Below are positions 5,466-6,969 of a stretch of DNA of 6,969 bases, piece after piece. The DNA is from an uncultured Ruminococcus sp. (GTDB taxonomy: Bacteria > Bacillota > Clostridia > Oscillospirales > Ruminococcaceae), in the NCBI GenBank assembly GCA_947178195.1, contig CAMWXM010000153.1:1-6969 (forward strand). The letters run 5' to 3'. How positions within the stretch are numbered: position 1 is the stretch's first letter; every line of letters begins with the position of its first letter. The notes beneath the pieces were generated by a model, which did not search any database, had not been told where the DNA came from, and worked only from the letters and a program-made list of their open reading frames with translations. A program made the position numbers and the translations under genes.

Positions 5466-6434
5466 CTACTTGTAATAGGATTTTATTTTTTTAATTTCTT
5501 CTTTCATTTCATCAACAAGACTTTGCGGTGACAATACTTTTACCCATGAACCCTGTGACAGAAGATACATGACAATACCTCGTCCGTGATTTACTTCTGC
5601 TTCAATGATACTGGTATTACCATTTTTCTCTACTACTTTTGCGGTAGGCAGTCTGTCAAGAATTGCCTGTAAGGAAAGTCCTGAAAATTCAAAACGAATT
5701 TTTATAGTTTCACCAGGAAACATGAATTGATTTTTTTCACGCAAATCTCCTTCGTCAAAGTCATATTTACGCTCTAATTGAAAATTCTCACGATGTTCCG
5801 TTATTGCTGAAATTCTGTCGATTCTAAAATATATCGGATTGTATTCTATATCTTCTGCCTTGTATGCAATAAGGTAAAAATAATACTCGCTGAACATAAT
5901 TGATGTGGGCTTGATTTTGTGTTTTACTTCATCACGATTCATTTTGTAATATGTAATGGTAATTGTTCGCTTTTCTTCAATTGTCTGAATGATTCTCCAT
6001 AGGTTGTCTATTACAGATTTGCAATCTGACTTTACTTCATGGTAATGATAAATTTCCTTGCAGATAAGATTTTCAAACTGCTTTTTATCGTGAATAGTGG
6101 TGAATTTTTTCAGCTTTTCAATAATTGTTAGTATTTCTTCTTTTGAAAAACAGCGGCTGCCTAATATGACTTTCACCAGTGCAAACAGCTCCTTGTTTTT
6201 AAGAAATTCATCGCTATTCAATATGTATGATTTTTCTTTGTATGAGTAGGTGAGTTCTGCGTTCTGCATTAGTTCCCTGTGTTCTGACAGAAATCTTTGA
6301 ATTCCGGAAATATCTCTGCTAATGCTTTTAGCGGATACTTTGTATTCTTCTGCAAGTTTTTTGATAGAAATAGATTCTCCACGCAAGGCACGGAAGAATA
6401 TTTCCAACATACGATCATTTTTGTAATTTTCCAT
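5466..6434 (-). CDS. WYL-domain transcriptional regulator
   Basis: A 322-residue protein from ATG 6434, six bases after AAGGAGGT. Residues 8-50 are a DeoR/HTH_11-like winged helix (IFFRALRGESISIKKLAEEY, recognition part KVSAKSISRDISGIQRFL). Residues about 140-215 form the WYL domain: EYYFYLIAYK at 183-192 holds the WYL signature with Phe in place of Trp, followed by FRIDRI at 203-208. Residues about 243-320 are the WCX-type C-terminal extension (ETIKIRFEF...GSWVKVLSPQSLVDEM). WYL proteins are ligand-sensing regulators, often tied to phage defence, DNA damage or mobile DNA; the ligand here is unknown. Its own promoter carries a perfect GGACA-N6-TGTCC dyad, so autoregulation is likely, and a near copy at 5362-5377 is a second candidate site. 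No CRISPR or defence genes are in the window. Confidence 0.92.
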   Translation of the reverse strand: MENYKNDRMLEIFFRALRGESISIKKLAEEYKVSAKSISRDISGIQRFLSEHRELMQNAELTYSYKEKSYILNSDEFLKNKELFALVKVILGSRCFSKEEILTIIEKLKKFTTIHDKKQFENLICKEIYHYHEVKSDCKSVIDNLWRIIQTIEEKRTITITYYKMNRDEVKHKIKPTSIMFSEYYFYLIAYKAEDIEYNPIYFRIDRISAITEHRENFQLERKYDFDEGDLREKNQFMFPGETIKIRFEFSGLSLQAILDRLPTAKVVEKNGNTSIIEAEVNHGRGIVMYLLSQGSWVKVLSPQSLVDEMKEEIKKIKSYYK

Positions 6435-6465
6435 ATCTGACCTCCTTTTTGTTTTCCTTCAATTT

Positions 6466-6498
6466 ATTATAACATACAAAGTGGACATATGAGTGTCC
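6466..6498 (-). promoter_or_regulatory. Promoter P2 of the WYL gene with perfect dyad operator
   Basis: On the minus strand TATAAT (6471-6466) lies 11 bases downstream of GGACA-N6-TGTCC (6498-6483), a perfect inverted repeat. There is no recognisable -35 hexamer; the dyad covers that region and part of the spacer. It is 32 bases from the WYL start codon, so it probably is the autoregulatory site of the WYL protein. Confidence 0.65.
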
Positions 6499-6525
6499 GT
6501 TCAAAAATAATTTACAATTGTATTT
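6484..6525. repeat. Direct repeat, copy 2 of 2
   Basis: Begins GACATATGAGTGTCCGTTCA and matches 5363-5404 with four differences in 42 bases. In both copies the repeat is followed, within about five bases, by a hairpin with a single C-A mismatch. Confidence 0.85.
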
Positions 6526-6530
6526 AAAAT

Positions 6531-6564
6531 AATGCAAAGCATCTATTTGTAGATACTTTGCATT
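6531..6564. terminator. Stable hairpin, possible terminator
   Basis: AATGCAAAG (6531-6539) pairs with CTTTGCATT (6556-6564); inside, after a C-A mismatch, ATCTA pairs with TAGAT around TTTG. The layout mirrors the hairpin at 5409-5446. T-richness follows on both strands but no uninterrupted U tract, so it may be a weak terminator of a minus-strand gene that once lay to the right. Confidence 0.5.
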
Positions 6565-6566
6565 TA

Positions 6567-6704
6567 ATCATATTTATTTGATACATATGTATACTTCACC
6601 CCATTTGCAACACCATTTTTTAGGAAAGGGAGTTCAGGTTTAACATATGATATTGCACTATGTTTTCTTAAACTTCGTTTTGAACCCGCAGAAATCCAAG
6701 TAAG
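6567..6704. other. Non-coding stretch with a palindrome
   Basis: No open frame with a ribosome binding site is seen on either strand. The only structure noted is the 12-base perfect palindrome ATACATATGTAT at 6581-6592, which could be a protein-binding site or chance. A GGAAAGGGAG sequence near 6624 resembles a ribosome binding site but no usable frame follows it. Confidence 0.4.
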
Positions 6705-6748
6705 AAAAAACCACGCAAACACGCCGTTTAACGTGCTTACGTGGTTTT
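6705..6748. terminator. Strong two-tier terminator hairpin
   Basis: AAAACCACG (6707-6715) pairs with CGTGGTTTT (6740-6748); inside, CACG (6720-6723) pairs with CGTG (6732-6735). On the minus strand it ends in T6 (6710-6705); the plus strand ends in T4. It best fits the end of a minus-strand RNA arriving from the right. Confidence 0.75.
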
Positions 6749-6777
6749 AGTAATCTTTGCGATTACGTGTTTTCAAT

Positions 6778-6809
6778 TGGTGGAGGCGAACACATTGGAA
6801 TCCGTGTCC
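6778..6809 (-). other. Degenerate tRNA/tmRNA 3'-end-like remnant, candidate attachment site
   Basis: The minus strand reads GGACACGGATTCCAATGTGT followed by TCGCCTCCACCA. It lines up without gaps with the T-arm and acceptor end of bacterial tmRNA (GGAC-CGGGTTC-A...CGCCTCCACCA as recalled). The T-stem pairing is broken and the purine after TTC is C, so it is not functional. No D-arm, anticodon arm or tmRNA body lies to its right. Integrases often leave such 3'-end copies at the far edge of an island. Confidence 0.5.
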
Positions 6810-6838
6810 TGCCTTAAATGTAAATTTTTATATGTAAT

Positions 6839-6867
6839 ATTATAAGCTATTTTCTATAAATAATCAA
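6839..6867 (-). promoter_or_regulatory. Near-consensus minus-strand promoter
   Basis: On the minus strand TTGATT (6867-6862), a 17-base spacer and TATAAT (6844-6839). The predicted start is about 6832, directly upstream of the tmRNA-like segment. The region to the right (to 6969) is AT-rich with no supported gene. Confidence 0.6.
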
Positions 6868-6969
6868 GTGAATTTTTAAACCTTAAAAAAATTATTCTTT
6901 ACACCTAACTTAACTGCTTTAGTTTGCGTTTTAATACAAATAACTTAACACCAATAAACTCTTCATAGT

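Larger units (their letters stand above)
6705..6832 (-). ncRNA. Possible small structured RNA
   Basis: A near-consensus minus-strand promoter (6867-6839) predicts a start near 6832, and a strong terminator ends at 6705, giving an RNA of about 128 bases with no convincing reading frame. It would contain the tRNA/tmRNA-like segment (6809-6778), a perfect 6-base hairpin GTAATC/GATTAC with a 5-base loop (6766-6750) and the terminator stem. The alternative is that the terminator is simply the old terminator of a tmRNA or tRNA gene whose 3' end was copied here by integration and that the promoter is unrelated. Confidence 0.35.

Noticed and set aside
5363..6525. The two 42-base repeats as ends of an insertion element carrying the WYL gene
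   Set aside because: The copies coincide with promoter and operator positions relative to matching -10 boxes, there is no transposase between them, and no terminal inverted repeats were seen; duplicated regulatory sites explain them better.
6905..6967. Minus-strand frame of 20 codons at the right edge (ending KRKLKQLS)
   Set aside because: It could be the end of a gene outside the window, but 20 open codons in AT-rich DNA are not significant and no terminator hairpin follows.
1..6969. CRISPR array or Cas genes, suggested by the WYL regulator
   Set aside because: No regularly spaced repeats and no Cas-like frame are present in the window.

Overview
The window looks like accessory DNA from a low-GC Gram-positive anaerobe of the Clostridia, probably a Ruminococcus-like (Oscillospiraceae) genome. 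This is inferred from the AT-rich sequence, strong AGGAGG ribosome binding sites, consensus SigA-type promoters, a clostridial large serine recombinase with its DUF960 neighbour, and a secreted protein start of the kind common in ruminococcal surface proteins. No species is claimed.

Layout. At 1-1435, a very AT-rich plus-strand block carries two overlapping genes that look like diverged copies of one another (216-774 and 767-1435) behind a long leader with a hairpin and a perfect inverted repeat; the first copy is frameshifted at an A8 run. At 1446-4806, a minus-strand block reads, in transcription order: a truncated or fused secreted protein, two tiny overlapping peptide genes, an intrinsic terminator, a frameshifted DUF1643 gene, a small acidic unknown gene, a second terminator embedded in that gene's 3' end, an intact large serine recombinase, a DUF960 gene with an in-frame stop, and a final terminator. 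At 4806-4995 lies a divergent promoter region. At 4995-5333 is an XRE regulator (plus strand). At 5466-6434 is a WYL-domain regulator (minus strand). At 6435-6969 there is no protein gene I can support, but there are hairpins, a strong terminator, a tRNA/tmRNA 3'-end-like remnant and a consensus minus-strand promoter; together these outline a possible small RNA or an old integration scar.

How it fits together. The middle is best read as a mobile-element segment in decay: the recombinase is intact, but two accessory genes carry a single disabling change each and the surface-protein gene appears cut near 4456 and fused in frame to element DNA. The right part is regulatory. The WYL gene has its own promoter with a GGACA-N6-TGTCC dyad, and a near copy of the whole promoter (dyad, spacing and -10 box) lies just beyond the XRE gene, pointed so that its transcript would be antisense to XRE. 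Three separate coding lesions could also partly be assembly errors in homopolymers; the DUF960 stop is a substitution and is less easily explained that way.
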